64,000 nt of DNA from Agrococcus sp. ARC_14 (GCF_022436485.1 NZ_JAKUDO010000001.1:2232001-2296000), one strand, 5' to 3'; counted from the stretch's first letter, positions 35,988-44,918 are shown. Program-made: numbers and translations. Notes: generated by a model from the letters alone, not told the origin.

Positions 35988-37166
35988 TCAGATCGCCTCG
36001 AGCACGATCGCCGAGCCCTGGCCACCGCCGCCGCAGATGCCGCTGGCGCCGATCGAGCCGGACCCCAGCTGCTGCAGGCGGCGCGCGAGGTGGCCGACGA
36101 TGCGCAGGCCGGAGGCACCGATCGGGTGGCCCATGGCGATCGCGCCGCCGTTCGCGTTCACGATCTCGGGGTCGACGCCCAGCTGGCGCGTCGAGGCCAC
36201 GCCGACGGCGGCGAAGGCCTCGTTGATCTCGACAGCCTGCAGCTCGCTCGTCGCGAGGCCTGCGCGCTCGAGCGCCTGCTCGATGGCGTCCGCCGGCTGC
36301 GAGTGCAACGAGACGTCCTCGCCCGCGACGAAGCCGGTCGCCAGGATCTTCGCGAGGCCGACGATGCCGTGCTCGGCGGCATAGGCGTCCGAGACGAGCA
36401 CGACAGCGGCGGCGCCGTCGGTAATCTGGGATGCGTTGCCTGCGGTGACCGTGCCGTCCTTCGTGAACGCGGGGCGGAGGCCCGCGAGCGACTCCGCCGT
36501 CGTCTCGGCGCGCACGCCGTCGTCGGCCGCGACCGTCACGGTCTTGCGGCCGGCCTTGGCCTCGATCGGCACGATCTCGCCGTCGAGGGTGCCGTCACCC
36601 TGGGCGCGCACGAGGCGCGCGTGCGACGCGGCGGCGAGCTGGTCCTGCTGCTCGCGCGTCACCTCGTACGTCGCGTTGTAGCCGTCGGTCGACTCGCCCA
36701 TCGCGACACGGTCGAACGCATCCGTCAGCCCGTCGAACTGCATCGTGTCGGTCAGTCCCAGGTCGCCGAACTTGCTGCCGGCGCGCATGGGCGCGGCGTG
36801 CGGCGCGAGCGTCATGGACTCCTGGCCGACCGCCACGACCACGTCGGCCTCGCCGAGCTGGATCATGCGGTGGCCGGCGACGATCGCCTCGGTGCCGGAG
36901 AGGCAGACGGCGTTGACGCCCAGCGCCGGCACCGTCATCGGGATGCCTGCGCCGACCGCGGTCTGTCGCGGCGGGTTCTGGCCGACCGTGGCCTGCAGCA
37001 CCTGGCCGACGACCACGGCGTCGACCTCTGCTGGCGCGACCCCGGCCTTCTCGAGCGCGTGCTTCGCGGCGTGCGCGCCGAGCTCGGTCGAGGGCGTCTG
37101 CGCCAGCTGGCCGAGGAACTTGGCGAACGGCGTGCGGGCGTAGCCGGCGATGATCGTCTCGGGCAT
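35988..37166 (-). CDS. Acetyl-CoA acetyltransferase (thiolase)
   Basis: The 392-residue thiolase has the nucleophile Cys88 in [10 protein letters not shown], the [11 protein letters not shown] motif, [10 protein letters not shown] with the active histidine, and [12 protein letters not shown] with the second cysteine. It either condenses two acetyl-CoA to acetoacetyl-CoA or runs in reverse in fatty acid breakdown; the biosynthetic (PhaA/AtoB) type is the closer match by motif. The ATG follows AGGAG by seven bases. No other beta-oxidation or PHB genes are adjacent. Confidence 0.93.
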   Translation of the reverse strand: MPETIIAGYARTPFAKFLGQLAQTPSTELGAHAAKHALEKAGVAPAEVDAVVVGQVLQATVGQNPPRQTAVGAGIPMTVPALGVNAVCLSGTEAIVAGHRMIQLGEADVVVAVGQESMTLAPHAAPMRAGSKFGDLGLTDTMQFDGLTDAFDRVAMGESTDGYNATYEVTREQQDQLAAASHARLVRAQGDGTLDGEIVPIEAKAGRKTVTVAADDGVRAETTAESLAGLRPAFTKDGTVTAGNASQITDGAAAVVLVSDAYAAEHGIVGLAKILATGFVAGEDVSLHSQPADAIEQALERAGLATSELQAVEINEAFAAVGVASTRQLGVDPEIVNANGGAIAMGHPIGASGLRIVGHLARRLQQLGSGSIGASGICGGGGQGSAIVLEAI

Positions 37167-37260
37167 GGTGCTGCTCCTTCGCAGTTGAGGTCAGCCACCA
37201 GGGTACTCGCGCAGCCGAGCGCGACGCGGTGGCCCGACGCTCGATGCATGCCGCTGCCGA

Positions 37261-38997
37261 TCATCTGCGCAGCACGATGCGCGGCATCGGCAGCAGGTCG
37301 ATGGACGCCATCCGTCGTGCGGGCTCGCGTCGTGCGCGAACCCGGTGCTGCAGCCGCGCTTCGACGCCGCGAGCGCGTCGGCGCGGTGGCCGCACTGCCG
37401 GTGTGGGACGCGGATCGGACAGCCTGTGGTGCGGATCGGACAGCCTGTGGTACGGATCGGGCAGCGAGGGATGCCGATCGGGCAGCGTGACGGCGAGCGT
37501 CGTGCCCGCGGCCGCGGCGAGGGTGCCGGTCGGCCCGCCGACCCTGGACGACACCGTGGCGGACGCGAGACTCGGACCGGTGCGGCCTGCCCTCGCGTAG
37601 CGGTCGGCGGGTCGCAGCTCTGGCACCACGCGCCAGTGGCCGGGCCTGTCGCTGGCGTGGAGGATGCGCAGGCGTCCGGCGTGGACCTCGTGGTGGCAGT
37701 GGCTGCAGAGCAGGATGCCGTTGTCGACGTCGGTGCGGCCGCCGTGCTCCCACGGCTGCACGTGGTGCGCCTCGGTCCAGGCGACCGGCATGCCGCAGTC
37801 GGGCGTGGCACAGCCGCCGTCGCGGGCGGCGAGGGCGCGCTTCTGAGCACGGCTGAAGAGCCGTTCGGCACGGCCCAGCTGCAGCGGGTGGCCGTGCTCG
37901 TCGAGCACCACCTTCTGCACGAACGCGTGGCACAGCAGTCGGTCGATCGTCTCGACCGGCACCAGGCTGCCGGTGTGCTGGACGGTGAGGGACCGGTCGG
38001 GATGCTCGAGGCCGTGCAGGTAGGCGTCGTACGCCTCGATCGTGCCGGTGAACAGGAGCGTGGGCGGCTCGCCGCCTGCGACGGGTGCCTCGCCGGAGGC
38101 GGCGTGCGCCTGCACGAGGGCGAGGAGCACGTCGTGCCGCTTCTGCTCGGGTGTGCGGTCGTCGACGATGCCGAGATCCTCGGCCTCAGGCTGGCCGTTC
38201 GCATCCGGGTGGCGGCCGTCACCGGCATCGCCACCGGTGTCATCGACGCCGTCGTCGCGGAACGCGACCGTCACGCGCGGCGAGGTGTACGCATCCAGCA
38301 GGGTCTTGATCGCGGAGCCCGATTCGGGCGTGCAGAGCATCTCGAGCAGCCACATCCCGTCTGCACGCCGCCGCAGTCGCAGCGACCGCATCGCCCGCTG
38401 CCGCTCGGCGTTCGGCAGCACCCCATCGGGATCCAGCACAGCCACGTAGGCGCGTGCCTGCGTGATCAACAGCTCGGGCCCGAGCGGCCAGTCAGGGTCG
38501 GTCGCCGCGGTCACCAGCTGGTCTTCGGCCCAGCCGAGCTGGTCGAGATCGGCGCGCGGCGCCGCCGGCTCGAGGTGCTGCACGATCGCGCGGGCCTGCC
38601 CGAGCGAGATGTCGCCGTCATCGAGCGCCGCGGCGACCCGCGGATACTTCACGGCGATGTCACCGCCCGTGAGACCGATCGCCGCGCTCGTGGCAGCGGC
38701 AAGCGCCAGCAGCGCCTGCGCCTCGCCAGCACGGAGGCCGAAGGCGCTCGCGACCGTCTCCTTCGCGCTGCGCTGCCCGAGCCGCCGGCACAGCGCCTCT
38801 TCGGCCGGCCCCGATGATCGCTCGGCGATCGCACCAGCCAGCCGCACCCGCTGCGCATCCACGATGCGAGCCAGCTCGGCCGTGCGCGCCAGCAGCTCGA
38901 CGATCTCATCGCGCGGAGCACGAGCGAGCGCGTCGGCGTCGGCGAACATGGCGCGCGCGGCCAGCACCGCTGCTGCTGCCTGCTCGATCCTCGTCAC
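37261..38997 (-). CDS. DUF222 / HNH endonuclease domain protein (13E12 repeat type)
   Basis: The 578-residue protein has a helical DUF222 region (ALCRRLGQRSAKETVASAFG, DGDISLGQARAIVQHL) and an HNH domain near residues 440-490 (CATPDCGMPVAWTEAHHVQPW, DVDNGILLCSHCHHEVHAG) with zinc-type cysteine pairs. These 13E12-type genes occur in many copies in actinobacteria, with no settled function. The C-terminus is a proline/arginine-rich tail with 21-base tandem repeats (LSDP units). The GTG at 38997 has GAGGGAG upstream. A LexA-type box at 39048-39063 suggests SOS control. Confidence 0.85.
   Translation of the reverse strand: MTRIEQAAAAVLAARAMFADADALARAPRDEIVELLARTAELARIVDAQRVRLAGAIAERSSGPAEEALCRRLGQRSAKETVASAFGLRAGEAQALLALAAATSAAIGLTGGDIAVKYPRVAAALDDGDISLGQARAIVQHLEPAAPRADLDQLGWAEDQLVTAATDPDWPLGPELLITQARAYVAVLDPDGVLPNAERQRAMRSLRLRRRADGMWLLEMLCTPESGSAIKTLLDAYTSPRVTVAFRDDGVDDTGGDAGDGRHPDANGQPEAEDLGIVDDRTPEQKRHDVLLALVQAHAASGEAPVAGGEPPTLLFTGTIEAYDAYLHGLEHPDRSLTVQHTGSLVPVETIDRLLCHAFVQKVVLDEHGHPLQLGRAERLFSRAQKRALAARDGGCATPDCGMPVAWTEAHHVQPWEHGGRTDVDNGILLCSHCHHEVHAGRLRILHASDRPGHWRVVPELRPADRYARAGRTGPSLASATVSSRVGGPTGTLAAAAGTTLAVTLPDRHPSLPDPYHRLSDPHHRLSDPRPTPAVRPPRRRARGVEARLQHRVRARREPARRMASIDLLPMPRIVLRR
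37410..37490 (-). repeat. 21-base tandem repeats in the HNH gene tail
   Basis: GCGGATCGGACAGCCTGTGGT occurs at 37410 and 37431, with degraded copies at 37452 and beyond. In frame it encodes LSDP(H/Y)HR-type heptads in the tail of the HNH protein. Confidence 0.75.
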
Positions 38998-39047
38998 CGT
39001 CGACTCCCTCGGCTTCGACCAAGCCAGGTGAGCCCACCCACGTTCGA

Positions 39048-39063
39048 TCGAATGTGTGTTCGA
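39048..39063 (-). promoter_or_regulatory. LexA-type SOS box upstream of the HNH gene
   Basis: TCGAATGTGTGTTCGA matches the actinobacterial SOS box TCGAAC-N4-GTTCGA at all positions except one. It lies about 50 bases before the GTG start, next to a possible -10 (TACGCT on the minus strand, + strand 39065-39070). Members of the 13E12 family are LexA-controlled in M. tuberculosis, which supports the call. Confidence 0.75.
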
Positions 39064-39166
39064 CAGCGTAGGGGAAGGCGCCAACACGCCGTCGCTCGCT
39101 GCCGCCACCTGTGGAGAACAGGCAGTGCACTCCTGCCGTGCCTCGCGCAGCGACATCACTTGCATG

Positions 39167-39206
39167 TTGCATCGAGATCCATCAATATAGTGAGCAATCG
39201 ATACAA
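39167..39206 (+). promoter_or_regulatory. Candidate ArsR operator and promoter
   Basis: TTGCATCGA (39167-39175) and TCGATACAA (39198-39206) form an inverted repeat with one mismatch, flanking the likely -10 TATAGT (39186-39191). A dimeric repressor bound here would block the promoter of the arsR-arsC gene 14 bases downstream. Confidence 0.6.
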
Positions 39207-39219
39207 AGGCGAGACACCC

Positions 39220-40218
39220 ATGACGATCACCCAGACCAGCACACCTTGCGACCGCGTCGACGCCGCGAGCGCGATCGACCAGGCGTCCGCCGAGTCGATG
39301 GCCGTCGCGGTCAAGGCGCTCGCCGACCCGCTGCGACTGCGCATGCTCTCGCTCATCGCGAGCTCGGCAGCAGGCGAGGCCTGCGCGTGCGACCTCGCCG
39401 CGCTCGCCGACGTCTCGCAGCCGACCGTCTCGCACCACCTCAAGGTGCTGCGCGACGCGGGCGTGCTCACCTCCGAGCGCCGCGGCACCTGGGTGTACTA
39501 CCGACTCGAGCCGGCCATGCGCCCCGTCGCGACCGCGCTCGTCGATGGGCTCCGGGCAGCGCTGCACGCCGACGAGCGGCCGTCCTGGCATCCGGGGCAG
39601 GGCGACCGCCAGCCAGTCGAGGTCGACGCCAAGCTCTCGCGCCTCGCCGCGCGCCTCGCCGAGGCGACCCCCGACCTCTCCGGCGACGCCGTGCTGCGGA
39701 TCGTGCGGGAGTCGCACGCCGGCCTCGCCAGAGCCTCGACCGTGCACTCGCACCTGCTCGTCCTCGCCGAGCGCTTCGCGCAGCAGCGCATCGCAGACGT
39801 GCTGCACGATCGCACCGCAGGCGTGCCGCACGTGCTCTTCGTGTGCGTGCAGAATGCCGGCCGCTCGCAGCTCGCCGCCGCGCTCGTCGAGCAGCGCTCC
39901 GGTGGTCGCGTGGTCGCCCGCTCCGCCGGCTCGATGCCCGCCGCCGACGTCCACCCCGAGGTGCGGGCGCTCATCGACGAGCTCGGTGTCGACGGCGACC
40001 CCTTCCCCAAGCCGCTCACCGACGACGCCGTGCGCGCCGCCGACGTCGTGATCACGATGGGCTGCGGCGACGTCTGCCCGATCATCCCCGGCGTCCGCTA
40101 CGAGGATTGGCAGGTCGGCGATCCCGCGCTCGCCTCCCCCGCAGGCGTGCGCGCGATCCGCGACGACCTCGCGCGACGGGTGGAGCACCTGCTCGCCGAG
40201 CTCTCCCCCACAGCCTGA
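39220..40218 (+). CDS. ArsR repressor - arsenate reductase fusion
   Basis: The 332-residue protein joins an ArsR/SmtB helix-turn-helix (about residues 25-110; metal-type CAC pair at Cys55/Cys57, VSQPTVSHHLKVLRDAG) to a linker of about 80 residues and a C-terminal low-molecular-weight phosphatase-like arsenate reductase (FVCVQNAGRSQLAAALVE; MGCGDVCPI). The CX5R loop and downstream cysteines needed for arsenate reduction are intact. Fusions of this kind are known in actinobacteria. The ATG at 39220 lies just after the candidate operator; arsC follows 29 bases after the stop. Confidence 0.9.
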   Translation: MTITQTSTPCDRVDAASAIDQASAESMAVAVKALADPLRLRMLSLIASSAAGEACACDLAALADVSQPTVSHHLKVLRDAGVLTSERRGTWVYYRLEPAMRPVATALVDGLRAALHADERPSWHPGQGDRQPVEVDAKLSRLAARLAEATPDLSGDAVLRIVRESHAGLARASTVHSHLLVLAERFAQQRIADVLHDRTAGVPHVLFVCVQNAGRSQLAAALVEQRSGGRVVARSAGSMPAADVHPEVRALIDELGVDGDPFPKPLTDDAVRAADVVITMGCGDVCPIIPGVRYEDWQVGDPALASPAGVRAIRDDLARRVEHLLAELSPTA

Positions 40219-40247
40219 CCGCATCCGCCCCGACAGTGAGGACGACC

Positions 40248-40667
40248 ATGACCGACACCCAGACCCCCAGCGCCCTGTTCGTGTGCGTGCACAACGCGGG
40301 CCGATCGCAGATGGCCGCGGGCTTCCTGCGCGAGCTCTCCGGCGGCGCCGTCGAGGTGCGCTCCGCGGGCTCGATGCCTGCCGAGCAGATCAACCCCACC
40401 GCCGTCGAGGCCATGCGCGAGGTCGGCATCGACATCACGGCAGAGGTGCCGAAGGTGCTGACGACGGATGCGGTGCGGGAGTCCGACGTCGTCATCACGA
40501 TGGGCTGCGGGGATGCCTGCCCGGTCTTCCCCGGCAAGCGCTATGAGGATTGGGAGCTCGAGGATCCTGCCGGTCAGGGCATCGACGCCGTGCGGCCGAT
40601 CCGTGACGACATCGAGCAGCGCATCCGCGGGCTCCTCACCTCGCTCGACATCGCTGCGGTGCGCTGA
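40248..40667 (+). CDS. arsC: Arsenate reductase, low-molecular-weight phosphatase type
   Basis: The 139-residue enzyme reduces arsenate to arsenite. It has the CX5R loop CVHNAGRS starting at Cys13 and MGCGDACPVFPG with Cys87 and Cys91, the thiols used in the reaction. In actinobacteria electrons can come from mycothiol/mycoredoxin or thioredoxin; a mycoredoxin-like gene lies 4.3 kb downstream. The ATG follows a GAGG run. It is nearly the same as the reductase half of the fusion encoded just upstream. No arsenite efflux gene is adjacent. Confidence 0.93.
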   Translation: MTDTQTPSALFVCVHNAGRSQMAAGFLRELSGGAVEVRSAGSMPAEQINPTAVEAMREVGIDITAEVPKVLTTDAVRESDVVITMGCGDACPVFPGKRYEDWELEDPAGQGIDAVRPIRDDIEQRIRGLLTSLDIAAVR

Positions 40668-40739
40668 CCGCGATGCCGCGGGTCGCGCTTCGAGCGCGAT
40701 CGGGGTACAACGGAAGCCCAGAGAGTGAGGAGATGTCCG

Positions 40740-40877
40740 ATGGATGAGCGCGAGCAGGACCACGAGCAGCCCGAGGCCACGGAGATGCCGTCGAAGGCGT
40801 CGTCGATGCACGATCCGGAGACCGAGGAGGACACTGCCTCCGGCGGCCCCGCCGATCCTCCCGACGACGGTCGCTGA
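40740..40877 (+). CDS. Small acidic protein of unknown function (45 residues)
   Basis: A 45-residue frame begins MDEREQDHEQPEATEM and ends ADPPDDGR. It has a GAGGAG ribosome binding site eight bases upstream and is followed after 22 bases by a strong hairpin terminator, which is why I accept it as a gene despite its size. The product is very acidic, has no hydrophobic segment and is probably disordered. It lies 72 bases after arsC and could be read from the ars promoter. No family is recognised. Confidence 0.55.
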   Translation: MDEREQDHEQPEATEMPSKASSMHDPETEEDTASGGPADPPDDGR

Positions 40878-40899
40878 GCCCGTCAGGTGCTGAGCCCCC

Positions 40900-40927
40900 G
40901 CGCCCCGCGTCGATCGACGCGGGGCGC
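40900..40927. terminator. Strong GC palindrome terminator
   Basis: GCGCCCCGCGTC pairs perfectly with GACGCGGGGCGC across GATC (12-bp stem). It lies between the small acidic gene (+) and the stop of the VOC gene (-), so it can serve both transcripts. Confidence 0.8.
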
Positions 40928-40935
40928 GCTCGGTG

Positions 40936-41361
40936 CTACGACGCCGCCGGACCGGTCTGCGCCGAGATGCTCACCATCCAGGTGACGCCCCAGCGGTCGA
41001 CGAGCATGCCGAACTCATCGCCCCACGGCGCCCGCGCGAGCGGCTCGATGATCTGCGCGCCGTCGCCGAGGCCCTCCCAATAGCGCGTCAGCAGCTGCGC
41101 GTCGTCGCCGGAGACCGAGACCTGCTGGCCGCGCTTCGGGGCATCCATCGATGGCGGGGTGTCGCTCGCCATGAGGGTGTGGCCGTCGGCCGTCGTCAGC
41201 TGCGCGTGCATGACGAGGTCGGCGTCGCCCGGCTCGTGTTGCATGCCGCCCTCGCTGAAGGTGCTGAGCACGAGATCGCCGCCGAAGACGCCGTGGTAGA
41301 AGTTCATCGCCTCGCGCGCCTCGCGCTCGAAGGCCAGGTAGGGGTTCAGCACCGTTGCCAT
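40936..41361 (-). CDS. VOC superfamily protein (PhnB/glyoxalase-like)
   Basis: The 141-residue protein has the PhnB-like vicinal-oxygen-chelate pattern: NPYLAFEREAREAMNFYHGVFGG, HAQLTTADGHTLMASD and FGMLVDRWGVTWMVS. Such proteins include glyoxalases, dioxygenases and antibiotic-binding proteins; substrate here is unknown. The ATG at 41361 follows AGAGGAG. The 84 bases to the next gene are without features. Confidence 0.85.
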   Translation of the reverse strand: MATVLNPYLAFEREAREAMNFYHGVFGGDLVLSTFSEGGMQHEPGDADLVMHAQLTTADGHTLMASDTPPSMDAPKRGQQVSVSGDDAQLLTRYWEGLGDGAQIIEPLARAPWGDEFGMLVDRWGVTWMVSISAQTGPAAS

Positions 41362-41444
41362 GGTCGGCTCCTCTCGGCGGCCGCCCGACCGCTCGGGGCC
41401 AGCATGGCGCAGCGGCGGCGCGCTCGCCAGAGGGCACCCGGCGA

Positions 41445-43445
41445 TCACTCCGCTGTGCTGCGTGCGAGCTGCCAGGCCTCGGCGATCGCCGCATCGATGC
41501 CCCTGGGTGAGAGCGCATCGCCGATGGCAGTGACGGGGATGCCCAGCACGCCCTCGAGCGCCTCGGCGGTGCGCCCCTCGAGCCGCACCGACTCTCTGGG
41601 CGTGAGCGCGACGATCGCCGAGGGCGTCTCGAGCAGGGCCTCCTCCCCCGTCAGCGCATCGACCGCCACGACCGCGTCGCCGCGCACCCGCAGGCGCGCG
41701 CTCGTGATGCGGGAGAAGTCGCCGCGCGCGAGCGTGCGCAGCACCAGCTGGCGCTCGTAGCCGGTGCCGACGTGCGGCAGCAGCTGCTCGAAGGGCGTCA
41801 CGACCCGCAGGCGCACTCCGGCAGCGGCGAGGCGCAGCAGCACGCCGGAAGCGTAGGCGGTGCCATCATCGTCGACCACCAGGATGCGTGGGCCCAGGCT
41901 CGTGGGGTCGTCCATGGCCGTCCAGGCGTCGACCATCGTCGGCCGCTCGCCGTCGAACGCGCCGTCGATCGCCAGCCCGGTCGCCCCCGGCGCGATGGCC
42001 CCCGTGGCCAGCACGACGCCGTCTGGCTCGGTCGCCCTGATCGCCGCGAGCGTGGCCGGTTCGCCGAGCCGGAGCTCGACCCCCGCAGCACGCGCATCGC
42101 GCTCGAGGTCGGCGAGCAGCAGCGCGACCGAGTCGCGCCCCGGCACCGACGCGGCACGCAGCAGCTGCCCGCCGAGCCGCTCCTCGCGCTCGAGGAGCGT
42201 CACCGCGTGCCCGAGCAGCGCGAGGTCGAGCGCCGCGCGCAGGCCCGCCGGTCCCCCGCCCACCACCGTCCATCGCCCTGGCAGCGCTGCGCGCCGCGGG
42301 GCGGGCTCGAGCTCGCGACCAGCCTCCGGGTTCACCGTGCAGGAGACGGCGAGCCCCTGGCTGCCGCGCCCGAGGCAGCCCTGGTTCAGACGGATGCAGT
42401 GCCGGATGCCGTCGGTCGCGCCGGTCAGGAGCTTGGCGGCCAGGTCGGGGTCCGCGAGCTGCCCGCGCGTCAGCGCCACCATGTCGGCGATGCCGCTCGT
42501 GAGCACCTCCTCGGCCGCCTCGACGCTCGTCGCGGCACCGACGCCGAACACCGGGATGTCGGGATGCGCGCTCTTGAGCGCTGCGACGTCCTCGCGCAGC
42601 CACGCGACCGGCATCGCCGACGATGGGAACACCCAGTGCACGTCGTGATAGCCGCCCGCCGCCGTGTCGAGGAAGTCGACACGGGCCTCCTCGCGCAGCG
42701 CCGCCACGATCTCGCGACAGGCCGCCGCGTCGAGACCCGCATCGTTGTGCTCGTTCACCACGATGCGGATGCCGACGGTGAAGTCGTCGCCGACCCGCTC
42801 GCGCACGGCGCGCAGCACCTCGCGCGGAAACCGCGTCCTGCCCTCGAGGTCGCCACCGTAGGCATCCGCCCGCCGGTTGTAGAGCGGGCTGAGGAACTGG
42901 TGCAGCAGGTAGCCGTGCGCCATGTGGATCTCGACGCCGTCGAAGCCGCCGAGCCTCGAGCGCTCGGCCGCGTCGGCCCACGCCTCGACGAAGCCCGCGA
43001 TGTCGCGCTCGCTCGCCTCGCGGGTCGCGACGCCGGTGGAGGGCGAGAGGATGCGGCTGGGCGCGAAGACGGGGCGCGGTCCGTCTGGCCCCTCCGGCGA
43101 GGCCTGCGCACCGTGATGGTTGAGCTGCACGAGCACGCGGGAGCCGGCTTCGTGGATCGCGTCGGTCATGCGGCGGTTGGCATCCACGGCCTCGGGGCGC
43201 CAGGCATCCTCGAAGCCGCGAGTCGAGGCGCTCGGATGCACGAGGTGGTTGCCTGCCACGAAGAGCCCGCAGCCGCCAGCAGGCTCCGCACCCCGGACAC
43301 CGGAGCCCCGCGCCCTGCGCACGAAGTAGGCGGTCTCGCGGTCGGACTCGACGCGATCCGAGTACTGCTTGGAGTGCGCTGCCTGCATGATGCGGTTGGG
43401 CGACTCGAAGGTGCCGATGCGCAGCGGCTGGGCGAGGAGGCTCAC
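41445..43445 (-). CDS. FadH-like 2,4-dienoyl-CoA reductase / Old Yellow Enzyme fusion
   Basis: The 666-residue protein has an N-terminal OYE barrel (RIGTFESPNRIMQAAHSKQY; VQLNHHGAQ; FDGVEIHMAHGYLLHQFLSP), a cluster segment, and a C-terminal FAD/NAD domain (VVGGGPAGLRAALDLALLG). In E. coli FadH the [4Fe-4S] ligands form CxxCx3C plus a distal Cys. Here the segment reads HCIRLNQGCLGRG with the second cysteine replaced by Leu; SCTVNPEAG supplies the distal one. Cluster binding is therefore doubtful or incomplete. GTG start at 43445. The substrate may be an enoate other than dienoyl-CoA. Confidence 0.82.
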   Translation of the reverse strand: MSLLAQPLRIGTFESPNRIMQAAHSKQYSDRVESDRETAYFVRRARGSGVRGAEPAGGCGLFVAGNHLVHPSASTRGFEDAWRPEAVDANRRMTDAIHEAGSRVLVQLNHHGAQASPEGPDGPRPVFAPSRILSPSTGVATREASERDIAGFVEAWADAAERSRLGGFDGVEIHMAHGYLLHQFLSPLYNRRADAYGGDLEGRTRFPREVLRAVRERVGDDFTVGIRIVVNEHNDAGLDAAACREIVAALREEARVDFLDTAAGGYHDVHWVFPSSAMPVAWLREDVAALKSAHPDIPVFGVGAATSVEAAEEVLTSGIADMVALTRGQLADPDLAAKLLTGATDGIRHCIRLNQGCLGRGSQGLAVSCTVNPEAGRELEPAPRRAALPGRWTVVGGGPAGLRAALDLALLGHAVTLLEREERLGGQLLRAASVPGRDSVALLLADLERDARAAGVELRLGEPATLAAIRATEPDGVVLATGAIAPGATGLAIDGAFDGERPTMVDAWTAMDDPTSLGPRILVVDDDGTAYASGVLLRLAAAGVRLRVVTPFEQLLPHVGTGYERQLVLRTLARGDFSRITSARLRVRGDAVVAVDALTGEEALLETPSAIVALTPRESVRLEGRTAEALEGVLGIPVTAIGDALSPRGIDAAIAEAWQLARSTAE

Positions 43446-43570
43446 ACGACGATCCTGGCAGGACGTCGCTCGCCCTCGTGCGGGGGATCTCGGCCCGTCG
43501 GTCTAGGCGGAGGCCGGGATGTCCCTTACCATGAACATGCACTTCACGCACGATTGCGAGGACATCCCCA

Positions 43571-44860
43571 GTGAACGAGCAGCCGGAGCGCGAGCCGACC
43601 AGCTCCGCGGACGCTGAGGCGCGCCGCCGCAAGGTGGTGCTCGCCGAGCTGCGGCGACGCCGCAGCCGCCGTCGCTGGACCGTCGGGCTCTCGAGCGTCG
43701 CTGCCACGGCGCTGATCGCATCCGGATCCGTCATCGCATGGAGCTCGCAGGCGCGCGCCGGCGACCTCGCCGGGCAGATCGAGGCTTGGCACGAGGAGCA
43801 CGACCTCGCCAGCTGCGAGCTGGCCGTGCGCGTCGTGAGCGCCGTCGGGCTCGAACGGCGCGCGCAGGATGTGCTCGACGCCGCATCGCACGTCGGCGGC
43901 GCCGACTGGGTGCTGCCCGAGCACGGCCGCACCGCCTTCGCACAGGACCGCGACGCCATCCTCCGCACGATCGCCGACGGCGGCTTCGTCACCGACGAGG
44001 ATCGCGAGCTCGCCGATTCGTGGGAGTCGCGCGCCGCCGCCTCGGCAGACCCCGTCTCGTACGACGTGCTGCAGGAGTGCCTCACCGCGGCGGCCGCGGA
44101 GCGCGAGCCCATCGAGGGCGTCACCGCCGAGCGCGCCGACGCCCTGGCGCGCGAGCTGCGAGCCCTCGGCGACCCGCGTGACTTCGACGACGCGCGCATC
44201 GACCGGCTCGAAGCGGCCGTCGCCCACCTCAAGGCATCCGCCGCAGAGCTCGCAGCGGGCCGCACCGGCTTCGACGACCTGCGCGCGGAACTCGAGCTCG
44301 CACCCGAGGGGGCGCTCGCGAGCCTGCAGCAGTCGGATGCGCACCTCGCGGCTGTGCTCGGCGTGCTCGGAGGCGACCACACCGCATCCGATGTGCTCGA
44401 CCTCGTCGAGGGCATCACGCTGCATGTCGCCTCCGTCTGGATGGCCGAGGCGTGGCAGCTGGAGGCCCTTGGCGATCAGGATGCCGCCGCGGCCAGAGCC
44501 GCCGCGGCCCAGCAGACGCGCGACGCGATCGCGAACGCCGCTCCTCGACCGGTGACGGACCAGGGCACGACGCGGCCGACGCCCACGGTGCCGCCGCGCG
44601 AGGAGTCGCCGGCGCCCGTGCCGTCGACTCCAGGGCCGTCGACGCCGCGGCCCACCGCACCGACGCCGCCGCCGACGACCCCGTCGCCGACCACGCCGGC
44701 CCCGACCCCCGACCCAGCCCCCTCGGATCCGCCGCCGGGCCCCGACCCGAGCCACGAGCCCGTGGAGCCTCCCCTGCCCGAGGAATCCGACGCCGCCCTC
44801 GTGCCGCCGGTCGGCCCGTCGCCGCCGCCATCGCAAATCGGCGAGGGCACCGGTCCATGA
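43571..44860 (+). CDS. Membrane-anchored protein with proline-rich tail, unknown function
   Basis: I do not recognise a family in this 429-residue protein. It has a basic cytoplasmic N-terminus (ELRRRRSRRRWTVG), one membrane helix at about residues 37-60, a helical outer domain with a pair of cysteines (near 72 and 165) that could form a disulfide, and a tail from about 325 made almost wholly of Pro, Thr, Ser and Ala. The layout fits a cell-wall-spanning protein held in the membrane. A TACCAT hexamer at 43527 and a GAGG run nine bases before the GTG support the start. Confidence 0.7.
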   Translation: MNEQPEREPTSSADAEARRRKVVLAELRRRRSRRRWTVGLSSVAATALIASGSVIAWSSQARAGDLAGQIEAWHEEHDLASCELAVRVVSAVGLERRAQDVLDAASHVGGADWVLPEHGRTAFAQDRDAILRTIADGGFVTDEDRELADSWESRAAASADPVSYDVLQECLTAAAAEREPIEGVTAERADALARELRALGDPRDFDDARIDRLEAAVAHLKASAAELAAGRTGFDDLRAELELAPEGALASLQQSDAHLAAVLGVLGGDHTASDVLDLVEGITLHVASVWMAEAWQLEALGDQDAAAARAAAAQQTRDAIANAAPRPVTDQGTTRPTPTVPPREESPAPVPSTPGPSTPRPTAPTPPPTTPSPTTPAPTPDPAPSDPPPGPDPSHEPVEPPLPEESDAALVPPVGPSPPPSQIGEGTGP

Positions 44861-44918
44861 CCCGCGGCGGTCCGTCACGCCACGCGCGAACGGCCCCCTC
44901 GCGCGCAGGTGCTCGCCG

